Assembly (NCBI GenBank): GCA_032158295.1 | Contig: CM063251.1 | Location: 21,325,933-21,389,932, forward strand | Origin: Pycnopodia helianthoides | Taxonomy: Eukaryota; Echinodermata; Asteroidea; Forcipulatida; Asteriidae | Length of the DNA stretch: 64,000 nt | Direction: 5' to 3' | Shown: positions 63,061 through 64,000 of the stretch, in pieces | How positions within the stretch are numbered: position 1 is the first letter of the stretch | Layout: each line of letters opens with the position of its first letter | Made by a program: the position numbers and the translations under genes | The notes under the pieces: model-generated | Databases searched by the model: none | What the model saw: the letters and a program-made list of their open reading frames with translations, nothing else | Told to the model about the DNA's origin: nothing

Positions 63061-63480
63061 GATGATTATTCTTACCGCTTGAGGGCGCTGCAAGTTGCGA
63101 CCGCTGGTTGTCTATTATCTGCGCACTTAACCTGTCACTGCATGATGTGGGACAAGAGATCTGTTTGATAACAACTCGTGGGGGAAGATCACGGCTCCCA
63201 GATTTTTTCTCCGTGATTGAACTCGTAAACGGATCTGCGGATTAGCAAAGTAATAACCAAGTTGTTTCCTGTTGTAGAGTGAGAGAACAGTAAGAGGTAT
63301 GAAGAAGTCTGGAGCACACTGTTGTTTCTCCTGGCTACAGACTGCAAACCGGATACCGTCCGGATATGAGTTTTCTACGGGATGATGTTGACGGGCGACA
63401 CGGTGCTGCTTTAAGGAACGTTTCTGCGTTGCCCCTGGAGAGTGGATTTGTTTTGACGATTTCAGATTTCATTTGTAATC
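63061..63480 (+). promoter_or_regulatory. CpG-richer promoter-like stretch
   Basis: Compared with its AT-rich surroundings this patch has more CpG, as do the regions directly upstream of exons A, B and C. It contains a 42-codon frame from 63369 that has no receptor similarity. It might be the promoter or leader of a further first exon or gene outside the window; this is speculative. Confidence 0.2.
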
Positions 63481-64000
63481 TTTTCTATCAGAAATGACTA
63501 ACGCAGATTTCCTTTTCTTCTGTTTTTACCTAACCAAGGTGGAAGTGGGAAGTCTTAAGAATAAACTATGTTGTCTTCAAAACATAGGACAGTTATTTTA
63601 TGTAAAATGCTTAAAGATGACTTATTAATTTTAAATCTTTATTTATTTTTCAATGAATAAAAGTTGAACAGGGGTTGTCGAGGAATAAATTATAAAAGCT
63701 TTCGTCCAAAGATGTTTATTAAAAATGTAGTTAGAAATATAGTTATATTATTAAAAGGGAAATTGGCACACAAAATATGTTTAAAAATACACAAAAGGAA
63801 AAGCAGTCTCAAAACCTGGTGCTACTTTTTAGTCCCCCCCCCACCCCCATTTTTTATTTTATATAATTATAATAGGCCTCTATATTAGTAAAACAAATTA
63901 AACAATTTTTTTATAATAATAAATACAAAAGTAAATAAACAAATACAATTAATATAAACAGAAAAATAATGAAATGAAAGGTATTTACATAAATACTGGC
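63481..64000. other. AT-rich non-coding end of window
   Basis: Nothing recognised apart from a C run near 63835-63846 and A/T-rich low-complexity sequence. Confidence 0.5.

Overview
This is a eukaryotic, intron-rich, AT-rich (roughly 60% A+T by eye) animal genome window. There are no bacterial-style operons. Gene density is very low, and there are many simple repeats and short non-autonomous transposons. A repeat family framed by TTAAAGGCAGGGTA and its inverse, the frequent TAGGCCTA motif and the kind of receptor gene present all point to an echinoderm, most likely a starfish. That assignment is inference from pattern memory, not from a search.

Only three stretches are confidently protein coding, all on the plus strand: 22433-23192 (exon A), 25881-26658 (exon B) and 48833-49553 (exon C). 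Each is a large first coding exon. It starts with a signal peptide and encodes the membrane-distal half of an ANF-receptor (periplasmic-binding-protein-like) ligand-binding domain, clearly of the natriuretic peptide receptor / receptor guanylyl cyclase type. All three stop at the same alignment position, at a GT donor in phase 1, where I recall vertebrate NPR genes also ending exon 1. I found no convincing later exons (rest of the ectodomain, membrane span, kinase-like or cyclase domains). Exon A's donor is only about 1.8 kb upstream of a duplicated promoter block belonging to exon B. Either these are alternative first exons that all splice to shared downstream exons beyond position 64000 (a protocadherin/UGT1-like arrangement), or A and perhaps B are stranded duplicates.

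Layout. 1-21480: no recognisable gene; one 28-bp perfect palindrome (473-500), a cluster of TCTCGCGAGA motifs (3253-3331), three copies of a TGACGTCA-containing inverted-repeat element (7235-7736), a TTAA-flanked MITE (8861-9205) and a 9-bp-based minisatellite (about 11230-11900). 21480-26660: exons A and B with matching upstream blocks. 26660-48830: transposon and repeat territory, with a broken CR1/L2-type reverse transcriptase tail (30614-31440), further TTAA-flanked elements, a 250-bp fold-back element (41769-42017) and a long CTG/TTG triplet tract (43544-43880). 48833-49553: exon C. 49554-64000: SINE-like sequences near 58.9-60.2 kb, low-complexity AT-rich DNA, and a CpG-richer stretch at 63.06-63.48 kb.

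If the first-exon model is right, the locus makes one receptor body with a choice of at least three ligand-binding N-termini, each with its own promoter. One of them (A) has lost a normally invariant disulfide cysteine.
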